Numbered from the stretch's first letter, positions 45,423-55,811 are shown. The stretch is DNA of 64,000 nt from Pseudeuparius sepicola (GCA_963920635.1 OY987299.1:64710692-64774691); one strand, 5' to 3'. Numbers and translations: made by a program. Notes: generated by a model from the sequence alone, not told the origin.

Positions 45423-45990
45423 ATACAGAATGAGTTTTTTCGATGCCCACTATGGGGATCTCTGAAACTAGCAGAGCTAGAACAAAGGTTAAATGGGGAA
45501 AGAATTGCAGTTTTGAATGTTCAATCTAATGCCCCTTTTGGATTTTTTAAAAGTTCGTGGCTCACTAGTTATTTTGAAAAGAGTGATTTTTGATATTTCA
45601 TCAGGTCTTTGTAGCTCCGTTATTTCTGATTGTACAGAAAAACTATATAGACCAAAATTGTAGATAATTTTGGGCTTAATAAGATAATATAATCCAATTT
45701 TTTATGTTGTTTGTGCTTTTTCAGATATGACATAAATTTGTGTTTTTTTAAATGTAAATCATAATTGGCTGTGGCCTTATCAAATCAGCCATTGTTTGAG
45801 CTTTCCAAAAATATAATACTCGGCATAGTTAAAATAACTATGGCTAATTTTCTGATTTTTTTTTAAATTTTTACATAGTCAGCCATGGAATATTTTCATA
45901 ATTACGTTCTATTTTATAATAAGACATACTTCAAACTTTCAAATATTTTGTTTTAAGCTGGTATCAAAATGTAACAAAATAAAACAGAAA
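45423..45990. repeat. left arm of a transposase-derived foldback, solo copy
   Basis: Starts TATACAGAATGAG and carries GATGCCCACTATGGGGATCT and AAAGGTTAAATGGGG near the end. It matches, in the same orientation, the split arm at 55497-55681 plus 63015-63345. Here the arm is followed at once by the large inverted repeat at 45996, so this copy has only one arm. Confidence 0.7.
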
Positions 45991-45995
45991 TAAAA

Positions 45996-47396
45996 AAACA
46001 AAAAATAATAAATTTTTTAATAGGTATAACGTTTTTAATAAACGCACTGAAAAAACGTGGGGCGCATGCAATAGATAATAATAATAATAATTTGATGCAC
46101 GCACGTAAGTCACTAACAGTTTATTGTAGGTATCTATTGCATTGCAAATACCTAATGTTTTCCAATGTCAGCTAGTAAGCTATTTCTCTACACTCCTTAC
46201 TATTATCTATAGCACGCGCCCGCGTTTGTCGAATATACGGAAGTGTGGAAGGGCCACGTAGATTTTTTTAAATTCAGATTTTTTCTCAAAACGTGTACTT
46301 TATTCTCAAAATGTTTAGATTTTTCTTAAAATTTTAAGATTTTTTGACTTTTTTCTCGGAATTTTAAAATTCAGACTTATTCTCTGAAATTTTAAATTAA
46401 GACATTTTTCTCAACATTTTGGCTTTAGTCTCAGAATGTTGAGATTTTTTGAGAAAAAAGACTGAATTTTAAAATTCAGAGAAAAAGTCTGACTTTTAAA
46501 ATTCGGAGAAAAAAGTCAAAACTTTGAGAAAAATCAACCAAAATTTTGAGAATAAAGTAAACATTTTAAGAAAAAAACCTGAATTTTAAAAAAATACTAC
46601 GTGGCTCTTCTACGTTTCAGTACGAATCTTTATGGGGGCTAGGATTATTTCATATTTGTGTTATAAAAAGCATTCTCGTGGGGACTGCCGGGAGCGGGGC
46701 AGCAGGCAGTGGGCCAAATCGGCACAGGCGGCAGGCCGGGGGGCGCTCAGGCTAAGAGGGCGGGGGGGGGGGAAGGGCATCGCTCCCCCGCCCCCACCTA
46801 GCTACGCCACTGAGTAAATATGTAGAATATAATATGGCAATTGTTTTTGTTGTTGAAAGTCCTAAAATGCACCAAACAATACGTGGTTCAATTTTTAGAC
46901 CTAGTCCAGTAGCACCCTGTAGAGCAACGCAAATATTTGACTTGCTCAGACTTTTGCGGTATCCCAACTCAAAAACGATCGAGCAGCGCTTTTTCTGGAT
47001 ATTAAAAAACTAGTTTTTGAAGATGGAACTCTCTGTCTATTAATGGATCCATTTAATCACATTATTCGAGTATCTGTTAAAGTCAGGAATGTAAAACATA
47101 CCCAATTTTTTGTATATGCAGAGATTTTTTATAGAAGCGACTTTGCCACGAAACCATGTCAGATTGTAGCAAACCTCGGTCGTGTAGGTTTTAAATAGCT
47201 TCAATTGTTTATTATTTGTTGACTAGCATGAATAAATAACGGGTGTTGATATTTCTGATATAGTGGAGCGAAATCGGGCTAAAAAGTCGCTCTGTTCTCG
47301 AAAAAATTTTTTGAGGGTAGAACTAAGAGACCTTTTTTATTTCGAAAAAACTGTCAAAATTGGCAATTTACGGAAATTGTGTTTTTTTACATTTCC
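45996..47396. repeat. left arm of a 9.5-kb inverted repeat
   Basis: Complementary along its length to 54060-55490. Paired landmarks include AATAGGTATAACGTTTTTAA, the GC-rich block with GCAGCAGGCAGTGGGCC, the complement of ACAGGGTGCTACTGG (46913), ACTCAAAAACGATCGAGCAG and GGAGCGAAATCGGGCTAAAA. Sub-blocks are a minisatellite (46262-46600) and a fragment ending in CACCTAGCTACGCCACTG (about 46795-46813), the complement of a CAGTGGCGTAGC-type hAT terminus. Confidence 0.85.
46262..46600. repeat. palindromic minisatellite inside the large arm
   Basis: Units related to TTTTCTCNNAATTTTAAAATTC in one orientation (46280-46440) switch to the complement (46440-46600). The mirrored copy lies at about 54885-55220. 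Confidence 0.7.
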
Positions 47397-48444
47397 ATCT
47401 GTTAAGCCAGTAAACTTATATTTATATTGTTACCAAATTTTATATCAGTTTAGGCATTTTTGTAATGGTATAGGTTTCGCCACATCCTGTAAAATAGAGA
47501 AGGAACGTGAATCGCCCTATATATGAGAGAGTGTCAGAAGACGAATGAAGAGATCGTCAAAAGAAATATTCTGCGTTTCCCAGTCTAAAGAACTGTATTT
47601 GTATCTTTGTTAGCAGATGTAATCCCCTCGCCTTGAATCCCCATGTTTAATGATACTTCTGATTAAACGGTAAATATTAAAAATCCAATAATTTCATTCA
47701 TATACAGTCCATTTCATATCCAGCCACTTTATTAGTGCTCGTCAAGCCATCATTTTATAATAGGCCTCTGAACCGAGACGTTGTTGTGGGTTTGCCCTAT
47801 CTAAATTCGCAACATTTTTTGGTCATTCGATACGGATTTTCAATCCATTCGAGGCGGACCTTCTGGCCCACTAAGTGCCAAATCCCGCAACATTTTCTAG
47901 TAATACCAAACAAATATTCTGGCCCACCAAGTGCCAATAATTCAATCTTTTCATTCCATACAAAGATCCCTGACCTTTCGAAACACCAATTTTCGAAAGG
48001 TGGATCAAAGTGAAACAAGGCGAGGGTGCAAGAAAACAGCGGCAATTTCGCGTCTTTTCTTGCGTAGAAGAAAGCCACAGGAATACCAATTTCATAGAAA
48101 ATCGTCGTTGTAAAGGACTTTCACTTTTGACAAGTTTGGCAGCCGGTTCCAGCACAAGAAGCGGACGTAGCAGAGTTGGAAACCTAGAGTTTGGTCGTCC
48201 GATTCAGCACCTAGCGTCTACCAAGGCAACGGGCGATCATCAGCAGGGCGGCAGATATGCTCCTTTAAGTACGAAGACATCACCAGCGGATTTCGACAAG
48301 AAGCTGCTGCAGTGCAGGTCCAGTTCCAGGTATTCTGGTCTAAGTATCCTTCCTCTACCCTTCCTTTTATTCATTGTATGTGTATGTGTTTTTTTGACTT
48401 CCAAGTTGGTCAATAAACTAATATATAGGTAAAACTATTATACG

Positions 48445-49440
48445 ATGTCGCAAAATAGTGACTTACAAGCCCTGATTCGAAAAAGGGGCAGCTTAAAGTC
48501 AAATTTGACAAGGTTTTCTAGTTTTTTCAATGCCATTAATAATGAAATTCCAAATAAATCACAATTAATTGAACTTAAACTAAGAATTTCAAAACTAGAG
48601 GATACCTGTCTATCTCAGTTTTCAGAGTTACAATTCGAAATAGAAAGTCTTGATCCTGACAATTTTGATATCTCAGAAACAGAATCATTTGAAAATTTTT
48701 ATTATTCATTAATGTCCAGAGCAAATGAGTATATCCAAATACATTCCACTAATATTTCTAGTTCAACTGATGCAATACTTCATGCAAGTTCAAGTACAAT
48801 GTCAGCCCAAAGTCCTTCTTCGGTGCAAACAAAGGAAAGTACACGGGTTAAACTTCCCATTATTGAGTTGCCTAAGTTTTCCGGTCAATATGAATATTGG
48901 TTGAGATTCCGAGATTCATTTGTATCTTTAATTCATAACAGTATAAAAATTGAACCGGTTGAAAAGTTTCATTACCTTCAAGCTTCTTTAGAAGCAGCAG
49001 CGGCAAGATGCATAGAGTCCATAGAATTTTCGGCAAGCAATTATGATCTCGCATGGAAGGTTCTATGTGACAGATTTGAGAATAAACAGCTTATGATTCA
49101 TAATCATATCAAAGCGTTGTTTAACATAAGGGAAATAAAAACACCTTCTTCTAATGCATATCGTGACTTAGTCGACACTATTTCGAAAAATTTACGATCA
49201 TTAGAGACATTAGGTGTCCCTACCCTACAGTGGGACCCTTTAATCATTTTTATGCTCACCAGAAAGATAGATGCAGAGTCATTTGGTCGGTGGGAACTTC
49301 AATCATTTGAAGATACTTTGCCAACATTGGATGAATTAAAAAAATTCTTATCTAGTCGTGCGGACTATTTAGAAAAATTAAATTTGCATAAGCAACCTGA
49401 ACAAAATAAGAAATTCGAAAAATCAGAAATAAAAAAATAG
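48445..49440 (+). CDS. BEL/Pao Gag (DUF1759-type)
   Basis: 331 codons from an ATG placed 34 bp after the polyadenylation-type CAATAAA. The N-terminal half is a predicted coiled, acidic region (about residues 1-110). The conserved part starts at VKLPIIELPKFSGQYEYWLR (about 133-152) and continues through FHYLQASLEAAAARCIES to the DLVDTISKNLRSLETLG region. This is the DUF1759 domain typical of BEL/Pao Gag, which forms the retrotransposon particle. The stop at 49438 lies after an A-run; a one-base shift leads straight into the zinc-knuckle frame, so it is a recent frameshift. Confidence 0.8.
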   Translation: MSQNSDLQALIRKRGSLKSNLTRFSSFFNAINNEIPNKSQLIELKLRISKLEDTCLSQFSELQFEIESLDPDNFDISETESFENFYYSLMSRANEYIQIHSTNISSSTDAILHASSSTMSAQSPSSVQTKESTRVKLPIIELPKFSGQYEYWLRFRDSFVSLIHNSIKIEPVEKFHYLQASLEAAAARCIESIEFSASNYDLAWKVLCDRFENKQLMIHNHIKALFNIREIKTPSSNAYRDLVDTISKNLRSLETLGVPTLQWDPLIIFMLTRKIDAESFGRWELQSFEDTLPTLDELKKFLSSRADYLEKLNLHKQPEQNKKFEKSEIKK

Positions 49441-49441
49441 A

Positions 49442-50689
49442 TTCAAACCTCATGAAACGCAAAAGTCATTTCTTGCAGCTACAGAAAAACAAAAAAATAA
49501 ATATACTTGTTGCATATGCAAAGAAAATCATTCCATTTTCAAATGTTTACAATTCTTGGCACTTTCAATCGCAGATAGGCGCAAGAAAATTGAAAGTTTA
49601 AATCTGTGCACAAATTGTTTTAGACGCAACCACCAGTCGCAGACTTGTAAATTTGATCATTGTAAGTTATGTCCACAAAAGCATAATACCTTACTGCACC
49701 AAGTGGAGCCTATAAGTAATCCTGAATCTGCTCCAGAACGCACCTTCACACACTGTAATTATTCAGGACAGACAAAGAGTCTTCTTGCGACTGCACAAGT
49801 TAATGTTTTTAACAATCACAATAAGAAATTTGTGTGCAGGGTAGTTATTGATAACGGATCTATGTCAAATTTTATTTCTGAAGAGCTTGTAAAAAAAATG
49901 GGCATAGCAATGAATCAAGAACAATGTACGGTTCTTGGTGTTGCTCGTTCGCAGTCAAATGTTGATAATTCGTGTACAATAAGGGTATCTTCTATGCATA
50001 CTGAATATTCAACTGAATTTTCTTGTTTAGTGGTTTCCGAAGTTACTGATTTCCTGCCAGATGTGCCATTCGATCCGTCCCAGTTGCAGATTCCCCCATT
50101 TTTAACTTTGGCAGATCCATCATTTCACAAACCAGGTAAAGTTGATTTGCTTGTAGGAGTTGAGGTATATAATGAAATTATCTGTGATGGTAGGATTAAA
50201 CTAGGAGGGAATAAGAAACCTGTTGCCCAAAACACGTATTTTGGTTGGATAATTTCTGGGTCTTTACGCAATGTCATTCTTTCCTCATCAAATTCAAGAT
50301 CGACACGAACGCAGTGTCATTTTTGTCAAAGTGCAGATATCCAAAAGCAACTTTCAAAATTCTGGGAACTTGAGGAGGTAAATTCAAAACCACCACTCAG
50401 TGAGGAAGAACAGCTTGCGGAAAAACACTTTTCGGATACATTTCAGCGAGATTCAACTGGACGTTTTATTGTTTCAGTGCCTCTGAAGGACACCATCGAC
50501 AAATTGGGCGATTCTTCAGAGCGCGCACGTCAACAATTTTTGAGTCTAGAGCGCAAATTGAACTCTAAACCCAAAATGAGGCAGATGTATGTAGACTTCA
50601 CGAAAGAATATGAAGATTTGTCTCATATGACAAAATTCGAGCCCGGGGAAGGCCAGGTGGTTTTTATTCACCACATCATGGAGTTTTAA
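49442..50689 (+). CDS. BEL/Pao zinc knuckles and aspartic protease
   Basis: Continues Gag in the next frame without an ATG. Cys-rich motifs (YTCCICKENHSIFKC; LCTNCFRRNHQSQTCKFDHC) are followed by the DUF1758-type protease: FVCRVVIDNGSMSNFISEEL, where BEL proteases normally have D-S-G, so the catalytic triplet reads D-N-G. Further conserved pieces are KVDLLVGVEVYNEI and QNTYFGWIISG. The C-terminal part (DTFQRDSTGRFIVSVPLK) is the linker that precedes reverse transcriptase. A frameshift at about 50660 ends it. The altered triplet and frameshifts imply an inactive copy. Confidence 0.75.
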   Translation, partial: FKPHETQKSFLAATEKQKNKYTCCICKENHSIFKCLQFLALSIADRRKKIESLNLCTNCFRRNHQSQTCKFDHCKLCPQKHNTLLHQVEPISNPESAPERTFTHCNYSGQTKSLLATAQVNVFNNHNKKFVCRVVIDNGSMSNFISEELVKKMGIAMNQEQCTVLGVARSQSNVDNSCTIRVSSMHTEYSTEFSCLVVSEVTDFLPDVPFDPSQLQIPPFLTLADPSFHKPGKVDLLVGVEVYNEIICDGRIKLGGNKKPVAQNTYFGWIISGSLRNVILSSSNSRSTRTQCHFCQSADIQKQLSKFWELEEVNSKPPLSEEEQLAEKHFSDTFQRDSTGRFIVSVPLKDTIDKLGDSSERARQQFLSLERKLNSKPKMRQMYVDFTKEYEDLSHMTKFEPGEGQVVFIHHIMEF

Positions 50690-51594
50690 GAGAAGATAAT
50701 TGCACTACTAAACTGAGGGTTGTCTTTAATAGTTCCGCTCCGTCATCTTCTGGTTTATCTTATAATAGTCTTCAAATGGTTGGCTCTACTATTCAAGACG
50801 ATCTAGTTTCCATTATTCTAAGATTCGGACAGCATGCTTATGTCGTGCCAGCTGACATTTGCAAAATGTATCGACAGATAAGAGTTCGTGACGAATATAA
50901 ACCACTGCAGTTGATATTTTGGCGTGCCAGGCCTGAGGACGAATTGCAGACCTTCTCTCTCAATACTGTCACATATGGCACAGCTAGTGCCCCATTTCTA
51001 ACAACAAGGTGTATTAAACAGCTTGCCTTAGATTGCGAATCTTTTCCACAGGTTTCCCAAACGATACATAGAGATTTTTACGTAGATGATCTTTTAACTG
51101 GGTCAAACACCATTGAAAATACAACTGAGCTTAGTCAAAAAATTTCAGCCGTTTTGCATTCAGGTTGTCTAGAACTCCGGAAATGGAGATCTAATTGTTC
51201 TGAGGTTTTAACTGGCATTACGGCAAATATCTCATCTAAAGATGATCATCATTTTGGCAGCCCAGAAAGTACCAAAACCTTAGGGCTCTATTGGTCTTGT
51301 AGAAAAGATTATTTTTCATTCCAAATACAAGGTGTCTGCAAAAATAAGCGTGTCACTAAACGTGTAATACTTTCTGATGTGGCTAGAATTTTTGATCCTC
51401 TTGGATTAATTAGTCTTGTTGTTGTTGTTGCCAAAATCATGCTGCAATCATTATGGTCATTAAAACTATCTTGGGATCAAGAAGTGCCCCCAGATATTGC
51501 CTCAAGATGGATTTCTTTTAAAAATGAATTACCAGAACTAAATTCTTTGCAAATTTCTCGACATGTTGTCTGCATCGTACCGATAAGCATTTAA
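50665..51594 (+). CDS. BEL/Pao reverse transcriptase, partial
   Basis: The frame opens after the shift at about 50660 with HHGVLRE and KLRVVFNSSAPSSSGLSYN, the usual start of the BEL reverse transcriptase. It continues with VPADICKMYRQIRV, YGTASAPFLTTRCIKQLA and the catalytic RDFYVDDLLTGS (YVDD codons at 51079-51090). After VLSDVARIFDPLGLIS the Pao-type thumb and connection follow. It ends at a stop after VVCIVPISI, where a deletion removes the beginning of RNase H. It would copy element RNA into cDNA inside the particle if intact. Confidence 0.8.
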   Translation, partial: YSPHHGVLREDNCTTKLRVVFNSSAPSSSGLSYNSLQMVGSTIQDDLVSIILRFGQHAYVVPADICKMYRQIRVRDEYKPLQLIFWRARPEDELQTFSLNTVTYGTASAPFLTTRCIKQLALDCESFPQVSQTIHRDFYVDDLLTGSNTIENTTELSQKISAVLHSGCLELRKWRSNCSEVLTGITANISSKDDHHFGSPESTKTLGLYWSCRKDYFSFQIQGVCKNKRVTKRVILSDVARIFDPLGLISLVVVVAKIMLQSLWSLKLSWDQEVPPDIASRWISFKNELPELNSLQISRHVVCIVPISI

Positions 51595-51616
51595 ACTCCT
51601 TTGTTCTAAAACAAGG

Positions 51617-52672
51617 GTGGCTCCAACAAAATCAATTAGCATCCCTAGATTGGAATTATGCGCAGCACTAGTTTTAGCCAAACTCTTTGAAAAAGTTAAT
51701 AAGGCAATGACACTTGCCTTTGACAAGGGCTATCTTTGGAGTGATTCCACAGTTACTCTAGCATGGATTCGGTCAGAACCTCATATTCTCCAAACATTTG
51801 TTGGCAATAGAGTGACAAGCATCCAACAACTTTCTGACATCAATAGCTGGAGATATGTCCCAACAAATTCAAATCCAGCGGACATTTTGTCCAGGGGATT
51901 AACTCCAAAGGCTTTAGCAAACGCAGATTCCTGGTTTTCTGGTCCTCCATGGTTATTTCAGACCGAGTCAAATTGGCCTGATGACCTATCAAAACAAAAT
52001 AAGTTAACCAATGAACTCCCTGAAATGCGGAAGTCAACTAGTTCTTATCTACATGTTGATAACAATCAACTGTTTCCATTTACTCGATTTTCATCCCTAA
52101 ATAAAATAAAGCGTGCATCAATATACTGCTTTAGGTTTATTCATAACCTAAAAAACCCCGAGAATAAACGAGTCGGTTCTCTAACCCACGAGGAGCTCCA
52201 GCAAGTAATGGAAATATTAGTTAAAATTGCCCAAATGGAGTCATTTCCTCAAGATTTCCACAATCTTCAAAATTTTAAATCCGTTTCAAAATCTAGTAAA
52301 CTGATGCCTTTAACTCCTTTTTTGCAAGATGAAATCATTCGGGTAGGAGGAAGACTTAAACATTCGCCGTATCCATACCCTAAAAAACATCCTGCCATAT
52401 TATCAACAAAACATCATTTAACATTTTTAATTTTTAAACATACACACCATAATCTTCTTCATTGTGGGCCACAAGCTTTAATGGCTGCAGTCCGTGAAAA
52501 TTATTGGCCTGTTGCAGGTAAATGTCTTGCCAAACGTATAGTAAGAGAGTGTATGGTTTGTTTTAAATTTAATCCAAAAACACAACTTCCTATAATGGGT
52601 AACTTGCCTGCCGCACGAATCACACAAAGACCGCCATTCTTCGATACTGGTGTGGATTATGGACCATTATAA
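51617..52672 (+). CDS. BEL/Pao RNase H and integrase N-terminus, truncated
   Basis: Starts in APTKSISIPRLELCAALVLA, the classic Pao RNase H segment. It continues through YLWSDSTVTLAWI, the WRYVPTNSNPADILSRG motif and WFSGPPWLF. The integrase zinc-binding region follows: FLQDEIIRVGGRLKHSPYPY, then H-x(n)-H and C-M-V-C in HTHHNLLHCGPQALMAAVRE and RECMVCFKFNP. The sequence ends at FDTGVDYGPL, just where the catalytic core should begin, and a small palindrome follows at 52691. The catalytic acidic residues of integrase are therefore lost. Confidence 0.8.
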   Translation: MAPTKSISIPRLELCAALVLAKLFEKVNKAMTLAFDKGYLWSDSTVTLAWIRSEPHILQTFVGNRVTSIQQLSDINSWRYVPTNSNPADILSRGLTPKALANADSWFSGPPWLFQTESNWPDDLSKQNKLTNELPEMRKSTSSYLHVDNNQLFPFTRFSSLNKIKRASIYCFRFIHNLKNPENKRVGSLTHEELQQVMEILVKIAQMESFPQDFHNLQNFKSVSKSSKLMPLTPFLQDEIIRVGGRLKHSPYPYPKKHPAILSTKHHLTFLIFKHTHHNLLHCGPQALMAAVRENYWPVAGKCLAKRIVRECMVCFKFNPKTQLPIMGNLPAARITQRPPFFDTGVDYGPL

Positions 52673-52969
52673 AAATAATTATTTTGAAACTAGCAATACC
52701 TCAAAAAATGTTGATAAAAACCACAATTCTGGCCACCAAATCTAATAAACCTTCTTACGAACTTCTCCCTACTGACTACTGACTGTGCTTTTTATCAACA
52801 TTTTTTTTAGGTATTACAAAAGTTTGAAATTATATTATATTGGATTGTTTCATTATTGGCAGTTGCAGGTGCACACAGCAGTTAAAAAGATGGTATTCAA
52901 GTAACGTTGTGAAGTTGCAACTTGAAGATCCTGGATCTTATGGATATAGACTTCAGTAAACGACAATTG

Positions 52970-53295
52970 AATTCGCACATTTTTCAAGAATCCATAACAA
53001 ACATTGTACGCCAAAGCTTAAGCCTTTTTGTTCCGAAAAAGTGCAACTGCATATCAAGGAAAGACTGAAATGCTGTGATCAATGTAAATGTGGCAAGTGC
53101 AATAATAGTGATAGTAATGTAGAAAATACCGAAGACGAGTCTGTTGATAATGTGAAAGAGATTTTTTTAATATTTATTTTATACCTATATTTAGGTGCTA
53201 TGATATACTATAGGTGCAGCATGCACAAAGATTTAATTATTATAAAAAATCAATATAAAAAAAGTTTATTTTGCAGTTCATTAAATAAATGGTGA
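52970..53295 (+). other. unassigned Cys-rich open frame
   Basis: From about 52970 a plus-strand frame reads KPFCSEKVQLHIKERLKCCD, QCKCGKCNNSDSN and an acidic stretch, then a hydrophobic tail, ending at 53293. The Cys cluster and the preceding basic helix look like the C-terminus of some transposase, but I cannot name a family, and the upstream frame is closed. Confidence 0.25.
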
Positions 53296-53477
53296 CTTTA
53301 ATAAGATACATAAAATAAGCAGGTGGTTGTTTGTTCACCTGGCTACTGTAATTACTGCTCAAAAATTGCCAAAAATCAACCATTTGGTTATTTTATTTCT
53401 TATTTTATTGGTCTGCTTGAACCCACATTATTTTGGTCCAAAATTATTAATTTATTTTACCAGCGATCTGTTATAGA

Positions 53478-53690
53478 ATAGTCTACACGGAGAGGTAAAA
53501 CTATCACAAGTCGTATATCTGAGAGTACTTCCAAATAGTTTATGTAAACGCTCGCAGAGACGTACCTACTCTTTTAGAGTTCGTTTACAATTCTCCCTGA
53601 GGGTTTACATTGGCAAACTATTAGGAAGTACTCTTAAGATATTTTTATACTTGTAATAGTTTCACTTGCGCATGTAAACTACGCATTAGT
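53478..53690. repeat. short foldback (MITE-like)
   Basis: Arms GTAAAACTATCACAAGT...AGAGTACTTCCAAATAGTTT and their complement (AAACTATTAGGAAGTACTCT...ACTTGTAATAGTTTCAC), separated by about 60 bp. Confidence 0.7.
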
Positions 53691-54059
53691 TGTTGACACA
53701 CGCCTGCCACGCGTGGATATTCTCACGCAAGGGATTAATTTTGCATTCCACGTGAGTAGCGCCCGCCTCAAAAAAAAAATGACAGTTCAAAAACTATAGG
53801 CGCTATAGGTAATTTTTTTTACCAAAAACTTGTTTCATGTTTTGGGCACATTTCCCTAGCAGCATGTAGGTATATAAAAATTTCCACAAATTAACAAGTT
53901 TCTCGCTTAATGAAAATTTCAATCCACTTTTTATAACCTTGCAATTTTGCTGCTATTTAAAGTGGTTAATAAACAATATTGGGCAACAACAATATGGCAT
54001 TCTTTGTAAGCGCTCATATGTTAAAAAAATCAATTTAAAAAAAAATCGAGTCGATAGCT

Positions 54060-55490
54060 CCACTATTCTCAAAGATATGACGATGGAAACGTAAAAAAAC
54101 ACAATTTCCGTAAATTGACAATTTTGACAGTTTTTTCGAAATAAAAAAGGTCTCTTAGTTCTACCCTCAAAGTTTTTTTTCGAGAACGGAGCGACTTTTT
54201 AGCCCGATTTCGCTCCACTATATCAGAAATATCAACACCCGTTATTGATTCTTGCTAGTCAACAAATAATAAACAATTGAAGCTATTTAAAACCTACATG
54301 ACCGAGGTTTGCTACAATCTGACATGGTTTCGTGGCAAAGTCGCTTCTATAAAAAATCTCTGCATATACAAAAAATTGGGTATGTTTTACATTCCTGACT
54401 TTAACAGATACTCGTATAATGTGATTAAATGGATCCATTAATAGACAGAGAGTTCCATATTCAAAAACTAGTTTTTTAATATCCAGAAAAAGCGCTGCTC
54501 GATCGTTTTTGAGTTGGGATACCGCAAAAGTCTGAGCAAGTGAAATATTTGCGTTGCTCTACAGGGTGCTACTGGACTAGGTCTAAAAATTGAACCACGT
54601 ATTGTTTGGTGCATTTTAGGACTTTCAACAACAAAAACAATTGCCATATTATATTCTACTACTCAGTGGCGTAGCTAGGTGGGGGCGGGGGAGCGATGCC
54701 CTTTCCCGCCCCCCCCGCCCTCTTAGCCTGAGCGCCCCCCGGCCTGCCGCCTGTGCCGATTTGGCCGACTGCCTGCTGCCCCGCTCCCGGCAGTCCCCAC
54801 GAGAATGCTTTTTATAACACAAATATGAAATAATCCTAGCCCCCATAAAGATTCGTACTGAAACGTAGAGAAGCCACGTAGTATTTTTTTTAAATTCAGG
54901 TTTTTTTTTCTTAAAATGTTTACTTTATTCTCAAAATTTTGGTTGATTTTTCTCAAAGTTTTGACTTTTTTCTCCGAATTTTAAAAGTCAGACTTTTTCT
55001 CTGAATTTTAAAATTCAGTCTTTTTTCTCAAAAAATCTCAACATTCTGAGACTAAAGTCAAAATATTGAGAAAAATGTCTTAATTTAAAATTTCAGAGAA
55101 TAAGTCTGAATTTTAAAATTCCGAGAAAAAAGTCAAAAAATCTTAAAATTTTAAGAAAAATCTAAACATTTTGAGAATAAAGTACACATTTTGAGAAAAA
55201 ATCTGAATTTAAAAAAAAATCTACGTGGCCCTTCCACGCTTCCGTATATTCGACAAACGTGGGGCGCGTGCTATAGATAATAGTAAGGAGTGTAGAGAAA
55301 TAGCTGACTAGCTGACATTGGAAAACATTAGGTATTTGCAATGCAATAGATACCTACAATAAACTGTTAGTGACTTACGTGCGTGCATCAAATTATTATT
55401 ATTATTATCTATTGCATGGGCCCCACGTTTTTTTCAGTGCTTTTATTAAAAACGTTATACCTATTAAAAAATTTATTATTTTTTGTTTTT
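54060..55490. repeat. right arm of the 9.5-kb inverted repeat
   Basis: Complement of 45996-47396, block for block and with few differences. Open frames on either strand mirror those in the left arm. Its outer end is directly followed by ACAGGGTGAG at 55497. Confidence 0.85.
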
Positions 55491-55496
55491 TTTTAT

Positions 55497-55681
55497 ACAG
55501 GGTGAGTTTTTTTGATGCCCACTATGGGGATCTCGGAAACTAGCAGAGCCAGAACAAAGGTTAAATGCCCCTTTTGGATTTTTAAAAAAGTTCATGGCTC
55601 ACTAGATATTTTGGAAAAAATGATTTTTTGCTATTTAATCAGATTTCTGTAGCTCCGTTATTTCTGTTTATAAAGAAAAAC
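55497..55681. repeat. left arm of transposase-derived foldback, part 1
   Basis: Starts ACAGGGTGAGTTTTTTTGAT and matches 45425 onward. It is interrupted at the 12-bp target duplication ATAAAGAAAAAC (55670-55681) and resumes at 63003. Confidence 0.8.
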
Positions 55682-55783
55682 AATAAATAGCTAGTTTACG
55701 GCTGTGTAGTTTTACTTAGTAGATAAAATAACGAGTTTTGCAGCCAGAAAGGTATATATTAACTTCTTTTTATAATACCAAGC

Positions 55784-55811
55784 TTTCGGTCTACTTCGTG
55801 ACCTTCATCAG
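55784..55811 (-). ncRNA. hammerhead-like core in left Penelope-like terminus
   Basis: On the minus strand CTGATGA, then GGTC, an 8-base loop, GACC and GAAA. Helix II and both core boxes are canonical. Upstream AGCC could pair with GGCT about 40 bases after GAAA as helix I, but a standard cleavage triplet beside it is not obvious. Confidence 0.5.

Larger units (their letters stand above)
47532..52672 (+). mobile_element. BEL/Pao retrotransposon, truncated and frameshifted
   Basis: In plus-strand order: a leader or LTR-like region (47532-48444) with polyadenylation-type CAATAAA at 48411, then Gag (DUF1759-type), zinc knuckle and aspartic protease. These are followed by reverse transcriptase, the Pao-type RNase H region and the start of integrase, cut at 52672. 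The 3' LTR is missing, so LTR ends cannot be set by comparison; 47532 (TGTCAGAAGA) is a guess. Within the leader, TTCTGGCCCACNAAGTGCCA occurs twice (about 47860 and 47920). It lies between the arms of the large inverted repeat. Confidence 0.75.
52673..54059. other. sequence between BEL truncation and right arm
   Basis: Holds a small palindrome (52691-52820: AATACCTCAAAAAATGTTGA and its complement), an unassigned short frame (about 52970-53295) and a foldback MITE (53478-53690). The rest is featureless. Confidence 0.45.

Noticed and set aside
46632..46817. GC-rich 61-codon frame, with a twin at 54649-54846
   Set aside because: It lies in the arms of the large inverted repeat and ends in a hAT-type terminus; no protein motif.
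48010..48432. 140-codon frame upstream of BEL Gag
   Set aside because: It overlaps the leader/LTR-like region with the CAATAAA signal, has no family motif, and is overlapped by several other open frames on both strands.
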